DNA of 64,000 nt. Origin: Thermomonas sp. HDW16 (GTDB taxonomy: Bacteria; Pseudomonadota; Gammaproteobacteria; Xanthomonadales; Xanthomonadaceae). Shown in pieces: positions 37,255 to 47,634 of the stretch (within the stretch, counting starts at the first letter, position 1; every line of letters starts with the position of its first letter). The translations under genes and the position numbers were made by a program. The notes under the pieces are model-generated. The model saw nothing but the letters and a program-made list of their open reading frames with translations, had not been told where the DNA came from and made no database searches. The DNA is taken from NCBI RefSeq assembly GCF_011302915.1, contig NZ_CP049872.1:1364001-1428000 (forward strand). The letters are read 5' to 3'.

Positions 37255-38106
37255 ATGATCGAAACCATCACCGACCTTTCCATCCTGCGCGAACGCGTCC
37301 GCGGCTGGAAGCGCGAAGGCCTGCGTATCGGCTTCGTGCCGACCATGGGCAACCTGCACGCTGGCCATTACTCGCTGGTGGAACTTGCCCGCCAGCATGC
37401 GGACCGCATCGTCTCCAGCGTGTTCGTGAACCCGACCCAGTTCGGACCGAACGAGGACTTCACCCGCTACCCGCGCACGCCGGATGCCGATACCAGCGGG
37501 CTGCAAGCTGCCGGTTGCGACGCGCTCTGGCTGCCTGCCGTCGAATTCATGTATCCGTTTGGCGTCGAGCTGGCGGCGAAGGTGCATGTGCCCGGCGTGA
37601 GTTCGGTGCTGGAAGGTGCATTTCGCCCCGGCCACTTCGATGGCGTGTGCACCGTGGTCAGCCGGTTGTTCAACCAGGTGTTGCCCGACGTGGCCGTGTT
37701 CGGCAACAAGGATTACCAGCAGATGGCGGTGATCCGGCAGATGGTCGCCGACCTGCAATTCCCCATCGAGATCGTGGGTGGGGCTATCGTCCGCGAGGCC
37801 AATGGACTGGCGATGAGCTCTCGCAACCAGTACCTGTCGCCGGAAGAGCGCGCGCTGTCCGCGACGATTTACCGCGCGCTGCAGGCGATGCGCGATGCGA
37901 TCCGCGCCGGCACGCCGCGCGCGCAGGTCGAAGCCGATGCCGATGCGTTGCTGCGCGATGCCGGCTTCGTGCCGGATTACGCAGTACTGCGCTCCCCGGA
38001 TTTCAGCGAGCCGGCCGATGGCGAGGGTGGGGCGCGGGTTGCCCTGATTGCGGCCCGTTTGGGCCGCACGCGGCTCATCGACAACCTGGAATTTGACGCC
38101 GGCTGA
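37255..38106 (+). CDS. panC: Pantothenate synthetase (pantoate--beta-alanine ligase)
   Basis: ATP-dependent joining of pantoate and beta-alanine. 283 residues. ATP-site motifs are [16 protein letters not shown] (HIGH-like), [22 protein letters not shown] and [13 protein letters not shown] (KMSKS-like Ser-Ser-Arg). The next gene panD supplies the beta-alanine, 91 bp downstream. Confidence 0.96.
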   Translation: MIETITDLSILRERVRGWKREGLRIGFVPTMGNLHAGHYSLVELARQHADRIVSSVFVNPTQFGPNEDFTRYPRTPDADTSGLQAAGCDALWLPAVEFMYPFGVELAAKVHVPGVSSVLEGAFRPGHFDGVCTVVSRLFNQVLPDVAVFGNKDYQQMAVIRQMVADLQFPIEIVGGAIVREANGLAMSSRNQYLSPEERALSATIYRALQAMRDAIRAGTPRAQVEADADALLRDAGFVPDYAVLRSPDFSEPADGEGGARVALIAARLGRTRLIDNLEFDAG

Positions 38107-38197
38107 ACGCCGGAACGGCGATGTTGCAGTGCGGAATCAGACCCCTATACTGCGCCGTGCCGGGCGTTTGCCCGGGTCGTTCGCTGGAGCCGAAACA

Positions 38198-38578
38198 ATG
38201 CAACTGACCCTGCTCAAGGCCAAGATCCATCGTGCCACCGTCACCCACGCGGAGCTGCACTACGAAGGCTCCTGCGCGATCGACGGCCGCCTGCTGGACA
38301 TCTCCGGCATCCGCGAATACGAGCGCATCGAGATCTACAACGTCAACAACGGCAAGCGCTTCGCGACCTATGCGATCCGTGGCGAGGAAGGCAGTGGGGT
38401 GATCTCGGTCAACGGCGCCGCCGCGCACCAGGCGCAGCCGGGCGACCTGGTGATCATTTGCGCCTACGGCCATTGCGACGAAGCCGAGGCGGCGAAGTAC
38501 AAGCCGACCTGCGTCTACGTGGATCGCGACAACCGGCTGACCCACACCAATCATTCGATGCCGAAGCAGGCCGCATGA
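38198..38578 (+). CDS. panD: Aspartate 1-decarboxylase proenzyme
   Basis: Pyruvoyl enzyme making beta-alanine for PanC. 126 residues. The self-cleavage site is Gly24-Ser25 (HYEGSC) as in E. coli, with Lys9 and Tyr58-region residues ([14 protein letters not shown]) conserved. The ATG follows GGAG at 38186-38189. Its stop overlaps the pgi start (ATGA at 38575-38578). Confidence 0.96.
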   Translation: MQLTLLKAKIHRATVTHAELHYEGSCAIDGRLLDISGIREYERIEIYNVNNGKRFATYAIRGEEGSGVISVNGAAAHQAQPGDLVIICAYGHCDEAEAAKYKPTCVYVDRDNRLTHTNHSMPKQAA

Positions 38579-40080
38579 GTGCGCTCGCCGGCCTCGATGC
38601 GCATGCGCAGCGGTTGGCCGGCACCTCGATTGCTGGGCTGATCGAAACCGACCCATCACGCGCGCGCGATTTCGCGCTGCGGGTCGGGCCGCTATACGCC
38701 AACTTCGCCCGCCAGCGCTACGACCGGGCGGCGCTGGATGCGCTGTTCGCGATCGCCGAACGCACCAATCTGAAAGCGGCGATGCGGCGCCAGCTCGACG
38801 GCGAGATCATCAATGCCACCGAAGGCCGCGCGGTGCTGCACACCGCGCTGCGCGGCGACAACTCGACGGCAGCGGTAGCGCGCGATGCGCGCGCGCAAGC
38901 AGTGGCTGCGCTGGGACGGATGCGCGAGCTGATCGCCGGGCTCGAAGCCAGCGATGTCACCGACATCGTCAGCATCGGTATTGGTGGTTCCGACCTCGGG
39001 CCGCGACTGGTGGCCGATGCGTTGGCCTTGCCCGGCGCCAGGTTTCGCGTGCATTTCATCTCCAATGTCGATGGCAACGCCGCGCAGCGCACGCTGGCCG
39101 GGCTGGATCCGAAGCACACGGCGGCCATCGTCATTTCCAAGACCTTCGGCACGCAGGAAACCCTGCTCAATGGCCGCATCGTGCACGAGTGGCTGCAGGA
39201 CGACTCGCGCCGCCTGTACGCGGTCAGCACCAACGCGCAGCGGGTCGCCGACTTCGGCATCCCCGCCGAACGCACGCTGCCGATGTGGGATTGGGTCGGT
39301 GGGCGCTATTCGCTGTGGTCGTCGGTGGGTTTCCCGATCGCGCTGGCCATCGGCATGGACCGCTTCGAGCAATTGCTGGCGGGCGCCGGCGCGATGGATG
39401 CGCATGCCGCCGAAGCGCCGCTGCGCGCGAATATCGCCGTTTGGCATGCGCTGACCGCGATATGGAACCGCAATGCGTTGCACGCCGCGACGCAGGCCGT
39501 GCTGCCTTACGACGAACGCCTCAAGTTGCTGCCGAATTACCTGCAGCAACTGGTGATGGAGAGCCTCGGCAAGTCCGTGCATGTCGATGGCAGCGCTGTC
39601 GATGCCGAGACCGTGCCGGTGTGGTGGGGCGGTGCCGGCACCGATACCCAGCACAGTTTCTTCCAGGCCCTGCACCAGGGTACGCAGGTGGTGCCGGCCG
39701 ATTTCATCGGCGTGCTGCAGGCTGCGCATCCGTTCCACGACAACCATGCCGCGCTGCTTGCGAACCTGTTGGCACAGACCGAGGCGCTGGCAAACGGACA
39801 GGCCAGCGATGATCCGCACCGCCGCTATCCGGGCGGTCGTCCAAGCACCTTGTTGCTGCTGGATGCGCTGACCCCGCAATCGCTGGGCATGCTGATCGCG
39901 CTGTACGAGCACAGCGTGTACTTGCAATCGGTGCTGTGGGGCATCAATGCCTTCGACCAGTTCGGCGTGGAACTCGGCAAGCAAGTCGCGAACCGCTTGT
40001 TGCCGGCGTTGCAGGGTGAAGGCGAGGCGGACGATACGGTCACTCGCGAACTGCTGCGCGAATTCAACGCGCGGCGCTGA
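38575..40080 (+). CDS. pgi: Glucose-6-phosphate isomerase
   Basis: Interconverts glucose-6-phosphate and fructose-6-phosphate. 501 residues. Signature regions are [28 protein letters not shown] with the catalytic Glu, [16 protein letters not shown] and [16 protein letters not shown]. The start overlaps the panD stop. Metabolically it links to the Entner-Doudoroff operon at 20-25 kb, but it is encoded with the pantothenate genes. Confidence 0.96.
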   Translation: MSALAGLDAHAQRLAGTSIAGLIETDPSRARDFALRVGPLYANFARQRYDRAALDALFAIAERTNLKAAMRRQLDGEIINATEGRAVLHTALRGDNSTAAVARDARAQAVAALGRMRELIAGLEASDVTDIVSIGIGGSDLGPRLVADALALPGARFRVHFISNVDGNAAQRTLAGLDPKHTAAIVISKTFGTQETLLNGRIVHEWLQDDSRRLYAVSTNAQRVADFGIPAERTLPMWDWVGGRYSLWSSVGFPIALAIGMDRFEQLLAGAGAMDAHAAEAPLRANIAVWHALTAIWNRNALHAATQAVLPYDERLKLLPNYLQQLVMESLGKSVHVDGSAVDAETVPVWWGGAGTDTQHSFFQALHQGTQVVPADFIGVLQAAHPFHDNHAALLANLLAQTEALANGQASDDPHRRYPGGRPSTLLLLDALTPQSLGMLIALYEHSVYLQSVLWGINAFDQFGVELGKQVANRLLPALQGEGEADDTVTRELLREFNARR

Positions 40081-40145
40081 GGCTCTTCTCTTTCTGCTGT
40101 CGGCTTTTCGGTCACGCAGCGGCAGAAATTCGATGGGACGGATGG

Positions 40146-40230
40146 CCCCGGTTTGCTCCGGGACCTTCGGCGACATGGATGTCGCCGATGAGCCTACATG
40201 GATGTATTCACGGCGTGTCCCGGAGTGAAT
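40146..40230. repeat. Structured intergenic element (candidate dispersed repeat)
   Basis: In the 183-bp gap between pgi and queG. CCCGG/CCGGG (40147-40162) and GGCGACAT/ATGTCGCC (40169-40186) form hairpins, and ACATGGATGT occurs twice (from 40174 and from 40196), the second time inside CCTACATGGATGTATTC. The pattern resembles intergenic repeats I recall from Xanthomonadaceae genomes, but only one copy is seen here. It may also end pgi and queG transcripts. Confidence 0.45.
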
Positions 40231-40263
40231 CGGGGCCAGCCGGCCTGATCGTAAACCGTTGTT

Positions 40264-41328
40264 TCAATCGATCCGCCGTTGCTGCTGCAACGCCCATTCC
40301 ACGTGCTCGCGCACCACGGGTGATGGATGCTCGCGGCGCGATTGCAGCGCGGCAATGACCGCATCGGTTCCTGGCGCATTGCCCAGCGCTACCGCGATAT
40401 TCCGCAGCCAGCGCTCGTGCCCGCTTCGACGAATCGCCGAACCTTCGGTGCGTTGCAGGAATTCTTCCTCGTCCCAGGCGAACAACTGGGCCAAGGTCGC
40501 CTGGTCCAGGTTGTTGCGCACCCGGAAATCCGGCTCGTCCGTACGCTGCGCGAACTTGTTCCATGGGCAGACCAGCTGGCAATCGTCGCAGCCGAAGATG
40601 CGGTTGCCGATTAGCGGACGCAGTTCCTCGTCGATGCTGCCTTCGTGCTCGATGGTGAGGTAGCTGATGCAGCGCCGCGCATCCAGTCGATACGGCGCGG
40701 TGATCGCCTGGGTCGGGCAGACCTCAATGCAGCGCATGCAGCTGCCGCAATGTGCGCTGGCCGGCGGGTCGACGGGTAACGGCAAATCGACGAACAGCTC
40801 GCCGAGGAAAAACCAGCTGCCGCCATCCTTGTCGATCAGGCAGGTGTGCTTGCCGATCCAGCCCAGCCCGGCGTTGCGCGCCAACGCGCGTTCCAGCACT
40901 GGTGCGGAATCCACGAATACGCGATGCCCGAACGGCCCGATTTCCTTCGCCACATCGTCAGCCAGTTTCTGCAGGCGGTTGCGCATCAGCTTGTGGTAGT
41001 CGCGGCCCAGCGCATAGCGCGCCACGTAGGCGCGTTCGCCAGCGCGCAGGTTGTCCCAAGCGGCATCGGCATCGCGGCCGTAATCCAGCCCCACCGACAC
41101 CACGCGCAAGGTTTCCGGCACCAGCTCGGCCGGGCGTGAGCGCTTGTCGCCGTGGCGCGCCATCCACTCCATCGAACCATGCAGGCCTTGTTGCAGCCAG
41201 TCGCGCAGGAAGGCTTCGTCCTCGGGCAATTCCACCCCGGAAATGCCGATTCGCTGGAAGCCGGCCGCCAGCGCCAACGCGCGGATGCGCTGGGCGAGTG
41301 CGATGTAGTCGGGCGTTTCGGCTGGCAT
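40264..41328 (-). CDS. queG: Epoxyqueuosine reductase
   Basis: Cobalamin-dependent last step of queuosine synthesis in tRNA. 354 residues. Two [4Fe-4S] ferredoxin sites are visible: CGSCMRCIEVCPTQA and CDDCQLVCPWN. DYHKLMRNRLQKLA and VDSAPVLERALARNAGLGW are typical of the cobalamin/substrate region. A short HEAT-like segment ends the protein. The start MPAETPDY is at 41328, 35 bp from the divergent nnr gene; the two must share a very short promoter region. Divergence of queG from nnr-tsaE differs from the co-directional E. coli order. Confidence 0.95.
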   Translation of the reverse strand: MPAETPDYIALAQRIRALALAAGFQRIGISGVELPEDEAFLRDWLQQGLHGSMEWMARHGDKRSRPAELVPETLRVVSVGLDYGRDADAAWDNLRAGERAYVARYALGRDYHKLMRNRLQKLADDVAKEIGPFGHRVFVDSAPVLERALARNAGLGWIGKHTCLIDKDGGSWFFLGELFVDLPLPVDPPASAHCGSCMRCIEVCPTQAITAPYRLDARRCISYLTIEHEGSIDEELRPLIGNRIFGCDDCQLVCPWNKFAQRTDEPDFRVRNNLDQATLAQLFAWDEEEFLQRTEGSAIRRSGHERWLRNIAVALGNAPGTDAVIAALQSRREHPSPVVREHVEWALQQQRRID

Positions 41329-41363
41329 GCGCGAAGTATAGGAGCGCGTTCTAGAATTGGCCG

Positions 41364-42845
41364 ATGCACAGCCCGTTTCCCCTGTACGACGCCGACGCCC
41401 TGCGCCTGCTGGAAGCGCGCGGTACAGCGTCTTCCGATGGCGATGCCTTCGCATTGATGGCGCGCGCCGGGCAGGCCAGCTGGCGCCGCGTGTTGAAGCA
41501 TTGGCCGCAGGCGCAACGGATCGCGGTGGTGTGCGGGCCCGGCAATAACGGTGGCGATGGCTATGTACTGGCGCGGCATGCGCAGGAAAGTGGCCGCAAC
41601 GTGCAAGTCGTGAGCCTGCTGCCACCGGCCACGCCATTGGCACGACGCGCCTGCGATGAATACCTCGCGGCTGGCGGCCGCATCGTTGAAGCACCCGAGG
41701 GGTTGCAGGGTGCTGAACTCATCGTCGATGCGCTGTTCGGTATTGGCCTGTCACGAGAGCCGGATGCGGCAACGGCGGCGCTGATCGAAACGATCAACGC
41801 ACACCCCGCACCCGTGCTGGCGCTGGACGTGCCCAGCGGTCTCGATGCACGCAGCGGTTCCGCGCCGGGCACGGCGATCGTCGCGGACCGCACCCTGCAG
41901 TTCATCGCCCGCCATCGAGGCCTGCGCACGGGCGTGGCGATGGATCATGTCGGCGAACTGGAACTGGCGACGCTCGACCTGCCGATGTCATCGTTCGATG
42001 GGATCGCTCCTGCGGCATCGGCTTACCGGCACGATGCGTTGCACGGTTTCTTCCCGCTGCGCCCGCGCGATTCGCACAAGGGCCGCAACGGCCATGTGCT
42101 GTGCATCGGCGGCGATGCCGGCAGCGGCGGTGCGGTGATGCTGGCGGCGGATGCGGCGCTGCATTGCGGTGCGGGCCTGGTCAGCGTCGCCACGCGTCCC
42201 GCGCATGTACCGGCCTTGCTGGCGCGGCGACCGGAGGCAATGGCGCACGGCATCGACGATGTCGAACAACTCACCCACTTGCTCGAACGCGCGGACGTGA
42301 TCGCCATCGGCCCGGGAGTGGGGCAGGGCGCATGGGGACAGGCACTATTCGACCTCGTGCTGGCCTGTGCAAAGCCACGCGTGTTTGATGCCGATGCGTT
42401 GAACCTGTTGGCGCAATCGCCACGACGCTTGAACGAATGCGACGTGATGACGCCGCATCCGGGCGAAGCTGCGCGACTGCTCGGCATCGCCACGGTCGAT
42501 GTGCAGCGCGACCGTTTCGCGGCCGCGAACGCATTACGTGAGCGCTACGGTGCGCAGGTGGTGCTCAAGGGCGCAGGCAGCATCGTTGCATCGCCAGAAG
42601 CGGTACCTGCCGTCATTTGTGCCGGCAATCCGGGCATGGCGGTGGGTGGCATGGGTGATCTGCTCACTGGCTGCATCGCCGCATTGCTCGCGCAAGGGTT
42701 CGCGCCGCGCGATGCCGCCATTGCCGGCGCATTGCTGCATGCAAGTGCAGGCGACGCCGCGGCGCGCGTGGATGGCGAACGCGGCCTGCTGCCCAGCGAT
42801 CTGCTGCCATGGTTGCGTCGATTGGCCAATCCGATGCGACGATAG
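41364..42845 (+). CDS. nnr: Bifunctional NAD(P)H-hydrate epimerase/ADP-dependent dehydratase
   Basis: Repairs hydrated NAD(P)H. 493 residues with two domains. The N-terminal epimerase (YjeF_N) contains VVCGPGNNGGDGYVLARH and ALDVPSGLDA. The C-terminal dehydratase (carbohydrate-kinase-like) contains GHVLCIGGDAGSGGAVMLA, DADALNLLA, MTPHPGEAARLLG and NPGMAVGGMGDLLTG. Length matches the fused form of E. coli (515). tsaE begins 4 bp after its stop. Confidence 0.94.
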   Translation: MHSPFPLYDADALRLLEARGTASSDGDAFALMARAGQASWRRVLKHWPQAQRIAVVCGPGNNGGDGYVLARHAQESGRNVQVVSLLPPATPLARRACDEYLAAGGRIVEAPEGLQGAELIVDALFGIGLSREPDAATAALIETINAHPAPVLALDVPSGLDARSGSAPGTAIVADRTLQFIARHRGLRTGVAMDHVGELELATLDLPMSSFDGIAPAASAYRHDALHGFFPLRPRDSHKGRNGHVLCIGGDAGSGGAVMLAADAALHCGAGLVSVATRPAHVPALLARRPEAMAHGIDDVEQLTHLLERADVIAIGPGVGQGAWGQALFDLVLACAKPRVFDADALNLLAQSPRRLNECDVMTPHPGEAARLLGIATVDVQRDRFAAANALRERYGAQVVLKGAGSIVASPEAVPAVICAGNPGMAVGGMGDLLTGCIAALLAQGFAPRDAAIAGALLHASAGDAAARVDGERGLLPSDLLPWLRRLANPMRR

Positions 42846-42849
42846 CGGC

Positions 42850-43320
42850 ATGCAGACACTGACTTCGAACAATCTCCTGCTGGAGGATGCGGATGCCACC
42901 GCCGCGCTCGGTGCCCGACTTGCGCGGCACCTGCCTGAGCGTGCGGTCGTCCACCTGCACGGCGACCTCGGCGCGGGCAAGTCCACGCTGGCGCGGGCGT
43001 TGCTGCGTGCGCTGGGCGTGACCGGCACTATCCGTAGCCCGACCTACACCCTGGTCGAGCAATACCCGTTGGCGGTGGGCGGCACCGCCCTGCATCTGGA
43101 TATGTACCGGATCGGCGATCCGGGCGAGCTGGAATTCCTCGGGCTGGACAGCGCAGACATCCGCCTGTGGCTGGTCGAGTGGCCGGAGCGCGGGCGGGGT
43201 GCCTTGCCCGCCAGTGACCTCGATATCGAGCTGGCGGTGGCGGGATCCGGCCGTCGTTGCCTGTTGCGTCCGAACAGCATGGCCGGGCAGGCTTGGCTGA
43301 ACGGATTGGCGTCAGATTGA
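42850..43320 (+). CDS. tsaE: tRNA threonylcarbamoyladenosine synthesis ATPase TsaE
   Basis: ATPase that works with TsaB and TsaD in t6A modification of ANN-reading tRNAs. 156 residues. Walker A is GDLGAGKST, followed by the family motifs SPTYTLVEQY, HLDMYRIGDPGELEFLGLD and LVEWPERG. Order nnr-tsaE-amidase-mutL is conserved with E. coli. Confidence 0.95.
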   Translation: MQTLTSNNLLLEDADATAALGARLARHLPERAVVHLHGDLGAGKSTLARALLRALGVTGTIRSPTYTLVEQYPLAVGGTALHLDMYRIGDPGELEFLGLDSADIRLWLVEWPERGRGALPASDLDIELAVAGSGRRCLLRPNSMAGQAWLNGLASD

Positions 43321-43338
43321 GCTTTCCGGGCAGGATCG

Positions 43339-43357
43339 TATTCCTGCCGCAGGAATA
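43339..43357. repeat. Perfect hairpin between tsaE and the amidase gene
   Basis: TATTCCTG/CAGGAATA around CCG, 18 nt after the tsaE stop. There is no T tract, so a terminator role is uncertain; it may be a regulatory stem. Confidence 0.35.
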
Positions 43358-43391
43358 TCCGGCAGGTTACGGATTATTAAGGGAAAAGTGC

Positions 43392-43420
43392 TTGCCAAGC
43401 GTTCTTGCAAGTGCTTAACT
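43392..43420 (+). promoter_or_regulatory. Putative promoter of the amidase gene
   Basis: TTGCCA (43392-43397), a 17-bp spacer and TTAACT (43415-43420). The first ATG is at 43428, so transcription would begin within a base or two of that codon, giving a nearly leaderless mRNA unless translation starts at the ATG at 43464. Confidence 0.4.
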
Positions 43421-43427
43421 TCAGGCC

Positions 43428-44882
43428 ATGCGCGTCAAGGGGATCCGCTTCGAGCAAGTAGTGATGGCCGCCATGTTGCTGGCCGCGCTCTGCTGGAATC
43501 TCGCAAATGCCTCTGAAATCAAGCAGTTGCGCGTCGATTCCGGCGCCACCGGAACACGTGCCGAGTTCCTGCTGGATCGCGAAGGCGCCTACAAGCTGAT
43601 CGACCTACGCAATCCGGATCGCCTGGTGGTCGACTTCCCCGAAAGCCAACTTCGTCGCGGCCTGAGCCTTCCCAAGGCCGCAGGCGTGATCAAGGCCGTA
43701 CGCTCTGGCCAGCCTGAACCGGGCACCGTCCGCATCGTGTTCGATCTTTCCGGCAGTGTGGCTGTGCTCAAGCCGCGCATCGAGCAATCCGCCGAAGGCC
43801 CGCGTCTGGTGCTGGAATGGCCGGGGGATGGGGTGGCCGATGTCGCGCTTGCCTCCAAGCCGGCAGTCGATGTGCCTGCGCCCGTGCGCGACCCGATCGC
43901 GGAGATCGCCAGGGCTTCCGCAACCGTGCCTGCGACTGCTGGCACGCCCGACAAGGGCATCGACAAGGCCGCCACGGTCTCTCAGTTGCCGGGCACTGTC
44001 GCAACAGGGGTTCCGACCCGCATTGCGACTGGCAAGCCGGAGCCCACTGTCGCGCCACTGCAGGGCGAACAGCCCTCCGTGCCGGTGCCGCGCCGCCCGA
44101 TGCAGTCCGGCGTGCGTCCGCTGGTGATCGCGATCGATGCCGGCCACGGAGGCCAGGATCCTGGCGCGCATGGTCTGAACGGCACGCGCGAGAAAGACGT
44201 GACCCTGTCCATCGCCCGTGAACTGGCGCGGCAGATCAATGCCACGCCGGGCATGAAGGCGTTCCTTACCCGCGACACCGATGTTTTCATCCCGCTGGGC
44301 CAGCGCGCGCGCCGCGCCAGCGCCAACAAGGCCGACATCTTCCTGTCGATCCACGCCGATGCCGCGGAAAACCGCAATGCGCGCGGCTCCTCTGTCTACG
44401 TGCTGTCTACCCGTGGTGCATCCTCGCAACGCGCGCGCTGGCTGGCAGACAAGGAAAACGCGGCCGACGTGATCGGCGGCGAGCGCGTGCGCACCGCCGA
44501 CAACACCCTGACCTCGGTGCTGCTCGACCTTACCCAGAGCGGCAACATGAAGGCCTCCGAAGACGCCGCCGGCCACGTGCTGGGCGGCCTGAAACGGGTC
44601 GGCAACAACCACAAGCCCGAGATCGAGCGGGCCAACTTCGCGGTGCTGCGCACCTCGGACAAGATGCCGGCGATGCTGGTCGAGACTGCCTTCATCTCCA
44701 ACCCTGACGAGGAAAAACGGCTGATCGATCGCGACTTCCAGCGCACCCTGGCGACTGCGATCCTCGACGGTATCGACGATTATTTCTCGCGCCAGCCGCC
44801 GCCAGGCACGCTGTATGCGGCACGCGCGCAAGCCAGGCAAGATGGTGGCGTGGTCAGCGTCGGTGCCGGCGGAAGCCCGTAA
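43428..44882 (+). CDS. amiB: Periplasmic N-acetylmuramoyl-L-alanine amidase (AMIN + Amidase_3)
   Basis: Cuts the amide between MurNAc and the stem peptide to separate daughter cells. 484 residues: signal peptide ending LANA, AMIN domain (about 30-130) that targets the septum, a Pro/Ala/Thr linker to about 225, and the zinc amidase domain with DAGHGGQDPGAHG, the SIHADAAE segment and the C-terminal VETAFISNPDEEKRL containing the catalytic Glu. The E. coli order tsaE-amiB-mutL supports the name, although relatives are often called AmiC. No strong ribosome site precedes the ATG at 43428. Confidence 0.9.
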   Translation: MRVKGIRFEQVVMAAMLLAALCWNLANASEIKQLRVDSGATGTRAEFLLDREGAYKLIDLRNPDRLVVDFPESQLRRGLSLPKAAGVIKAVRSGQPEPGTVRIVFDLSGSVAVLKPRIEQSAEGPRLVLEWPGDGVADVALASKPAVDVPAPVRDPIAEIARASATVPATAGTPDKGIDKAATVSQLPGTVATGVPTRIATGKPEPTVAPLQGEQPSVPVPRRPMQSGVRPLVIAIDAGHGGQDPGAHGLNGTREKDVTLSIARELARQINATPGMKAFLTRDTDVFIPLGQRARRASANKADIFLSIHADAAENRNARGSSVYVLSTRGASSQRARWLADKENAADVIGGERVRTADNTLTSVLLDLTQSGNMKASEDAAGHVLGGLKRVGNNHKPEIERANFAVLRTSDKMPAMLVETAFISNPDEEKRLIDRDFQRTLATAILDGIDDYFSRQPPPGTLYAARAQARQDGGVVSVGAGGSP

Positions 44883-44913
44883 AGCCAACAGGCGCGCACG
44901 TTAAACTTGGCGG

Positions 44914-46695
44914 GTGAGCATCCGCCAACTACCCGATACCCTCATCAACCAGATCGCCGCCGGCGAAGTGGTCGAACGTCCCGCGTCCGTGGTCAAGGAA
45001 CTGGTCGAGAACGCGCTGGATGCCGGCGCGAAACGCATCGACATCGAACTCGAGGAAGGCGGGGTGCGCCTGATCCGTATTCGCGACGACGGCGGCGGCA
45101 TCGATGCATCCGAACTTCCGCTCGCGGTGCAGCGCCACGCGACCAGCAAGATCGCCAGCATCGAAGACCTGGAATCCGTCGCCACGCTTGGCTTTCGTGG
45201 CGAGGCGTTGCCGTCGGTGGCCTCGGTCAGCCGCTTCCGCCTAAGCTCGCGCCGCAACGGCAGCGAGCATGGCGCGATGCTGCAGGTCGAAGGCGGCAAG
45301 CTCGGCGAAGTCGCGCCGCATCCGCATCCTCCCGGCACCACGGTGGAAGTGCGCGACCTGTTCTACAACGTGCCGGCGCGACGCAAGTTCCTGCGCGCGG
45401 AACGCACCGAGTTGTCGCATATCGAGGAATGGCTGCGCTCGTTGGCGCTGGCGCGACCCGATGTGGAGCTGCGCGTCTCCCACAACGGCAAGCCGTCGCG
45501 CCGCTGGAAAGGCGAGGGCGATCTGCTGAGCGACGTGCGCTTGCATGAAGCCCTCGGCGAGGACTTCGCGCGCAATGCGCTGCACGTGGATCACGAAGGC
45601 GCGGGCCTGCGACTGCACGGCTGGATTGCGCAGCCTGCCTACAACCGCGCCAGCGCCGACCAGCAGTACCTCTACGTCAACGGCCGTAGCGTGCGCGACC
45701 GCAATGTCTCGCACGCGGTGCGCCAGGCCTTCGCCGACGTGCTGTTCCATGGCCGGCATCCGGCTTACGTGTTGTTCCTGGAACTCGATCCGCGCGGCGT
45801 GGATGTCAATGTGCATCCGGCCAAGCACGAGGTGCGCTTCCGCGAATCGCGGCTGGTGCATGACTTCGTCTATCGCAGCCTGCATGCGGCATTGGCGGAA
45901 ACCCGCGCTGGCAGTGCGTCGATGCCGATGCAGCAATCGCAGGCTTCGGTTGGTTGGTCGATGCCGCCACCGCAGCAATCGGCGATCGGCCTGCGCGTCA
46001 GCGATGCGCCATCGGCCTATGCCGCCTTGTATGCGCCGCGCGACACCTCGTCAGCGGAGCGGACGGAATCGTTCGCACCCATGTCGATGCCGGACGATGC
46101 GCCCGGCGGCATGCCGCCGCTCGGCTTCGCCATCGCGCAATTGCACGGCATCTACATCCTGGCCGAAAACGCCGATGGCCTGATCGTGGTGGACATGCAC
46201 GCCGCGCACGAGCGCATCGGCTACGAAAAACTGAAAAACGCCCACGATGGCGCTGGCCTGCGCACGCAACCGCTGCTGGTGCCGGGCAGCATCGCCGTCT
46301 CTGAGCGCGAAGCGGAGATCGCCGAACGCGAGGCGGAGACGCTGGCGCAGCTCGGTTTCGAGGTGCAGCGCAGCGGCCCGCAATCGCTGCTGTTGCGCAG
46401 CGTGCCCGCGCTGCTGGCGCATGGCGATGTGGAAGCCCTGTTGCGCGACGTGCTGGCCGACTTGCGCGAACACGGCACGACCCGTCGCGTGGCCGAAACC
46501 CGCGACGAGTTGCTGGCGACGATGGCCTGCCACGGCGCGGTGCGCGCCAATCGCCGGCTGACCGTGCATGAAATGAACGCGTTGCTGCGCGACATGGAGG
46601 CAACCGAGCGTTCCGGACAATGCAATCATGGGCGTCCCACGTGGACGCGGTTCAACCTGGCGGAGATTGATCGATGGTTCCTGCGCGGACGATGA
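44914..46695 (+). CDS. mutL: DNA mismatch repair protein MutL (endonuclease-type)
   Basis: Couples MutS mismatch recognition to strand removal. 593 residues from a GTG start. The N-terminal GHKL ATPase shows [14 protein letters not shown] and GFRGEAL; an acidic/proline-rich linker runs about 325-385. The C-terminal domain has [12 protein letters not shown], matching the metal-binding nuclease motif DQHA-x2-E-x4-E except Q to M, plus [12 protein letters not shown] and CNHGRPT. These are found in nuclease-competent MutL such as in Pseudomonas and absent from E. coli. The stop overlaps the next start (ATGA). Confidence 0.94.
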   Translation: MSIRQLPDTLINQIAAGEVVERPASVVKELVENALDAGAKRIDIELEEGGVRLIRIRDDGGGIDASELPLAVQRHATSKIASIEDLESVATLGFRGEALPSVASVSRFRLSSRRNGSEHGAMLQVEGGKLGEVAPHPHPPGTTVEVRDLFYNVPARRKFLRAERTELSHIEEWLRSLALARPDVELRVSHNGKPSRRWKGEGDLLSDVRLHEALGEDFARNALHVDHEGAGLRLHGWIAQPAYNRASADQQYLYVNGRSVRDRNVSHAVRQAFADVLFHGRHPAYVLFLELDPRGVDVNVHPAKHEVRFRESRLVHDFVYRSLHAALAETRAGSASMPMQQSQASVGWSMPPPQQSAIGLRVSDAPSAYAALYAPRDTSSAERTESFAPMSMPDDAPGGMPPLGFAIAQLHGIYILAENADGLIVVDMHAAHERIGYEKLKNAHDGAGLRTQPLLVPGSIAVSEREAEIAEREAETLAQLGFEVQRSGPQSLLLRSVPALLAHGDVEALLRDVLADLREHGTTRRVAETRDELLATMACHGAVRANRRLTVHEMNALLRDMEATERSGQCNHGRPTWTRFNLAEIDRWFLRGR

Positions 46696-47627
46696 AAACA
46701 CTCGGCATCGCACTGGCCTGCGTATTGGCGTTCACCGCCTGCGAACGCGGACCGTTGAAACCGACACCGGAACAAACCGCCCAGGCCAACCGCGATGCCG
46801 TCGAGTTCGCGCGCGAGCAATACCTGTGGCGCGCCAAGCGCGTGATCGACCTGAACCGGCCGGATGGCTGGACCAGCCTGGTTGGCCTGCATTGGCTCGA
46901 CCCGGGGCCGCACCGCGTCGGCAGTGGCGCGGACAACGGCATCCGCACCGCCATGGGACCGGAACACCTGGGCGTGTTTACCGTGCGCGGCAAGCAGGTC
47001 GGTTTCGTGCCGGATACGGTGGTGACCGTGGACGGCAAGCCGCAGATCGGTGCCACGACCCTGCGCATCGACAGCGATCCGCAAGGCCCCAGCGAACTGG
47101 TGTTCGATGGCGGCAAGGGGCTGGCCACGGTGATCGAACGCGGTGGCCGGCTTGCGCTGCGGGTGAAGCACGCGGATGCCGAAACCCGCCTGCATTTCGC
47201 CGGCATCGATCATTGGGTCGGCGGCAGGGACTGGCAGATCCCCGCGAAGTTCATCGCGCATCCTCCTGGCAAGACCTTGCCGATCGCCAACATCATCGGC
47301 ACCACCGACAACATTCCGAATCCGGGCGCAGTGGAATTCGAACGCGGCGGCAAGACGTATCGGCTGGAAGCCCTGGACCAAGGCGAGGGCACGCTGTTCC
47401 TGGTGTTCGCCGACCGCACCAGCGGCCATGGCAGCTACGGCGCCGGGCGCTTCCTCGATGCGACGATGCCGGATGCGCAGGGTCGCCTGACGCTCGACTT
47501 CAACCAGAGCTACAACCCGCCGTGCGCGTTCACCCCGTTCGCCACTTGTCCGCTGCCGCCACCGGAAAACCGGCTGGACCTGGCGGTGGAGGCGGGCGAA
47601 AAGGCGTACGCCAAACCCGCCCATTGA
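46692..47627 (+). CDS. DUF1684 lipoprotein
   Basis: 311-residue protein of unknown function with a lipoprotein signal ([17 protein letters not shown], Cys17). Conserved DUF1684 features are the N-terminal [20 protein letters not shown], a central [11 protein letters not shown] and the C-terminal [20 protein letters not shown] followed by PPPENRL. The ATG at 46692 overlaps the mutL stop; an upstream ATG at 46674 would spoil the signal peptide. It likely faces the periplasm. Confidence 0.82.
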   Translation: MKTLGIALACVLAFTACERGPLKPTPEQTAQANRDAVEFAREQYLWRAKRVIDLNRPDGWTSLVGLHWLDPGPHRVGSGADNGIRTAMGPEHLGVFTVRGKQVGFVPDTVVTVDGKPQIGATTLRIDSDPQGPSELVFDGGKGLATVIERGGRLALRVKHADAETRLHFAGIDHWVGGRDWQIPAKFIAHPPGKTLPIANIIGTTDNIPNPGAVEFERGGKTYRLEALDQGEGTLFLVFADRTSGHGSYGAGRFLDATMPDAQGRLTLDFNQSYNPPCAFTPFATCPLPPPENRLDLAVEAGEKAYAKPAH

Positions 47628-47634
47628 CGACAGG

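Noticed and set aside
46674..46691. Earlier ATG for the DUF1684 lipoprotein
   Set aside because: It adds MVPART before an otherwise perfect lipoprotein signal and lies deeper inside mutL; the ATG at 46692 has the usual ATGA overlap.
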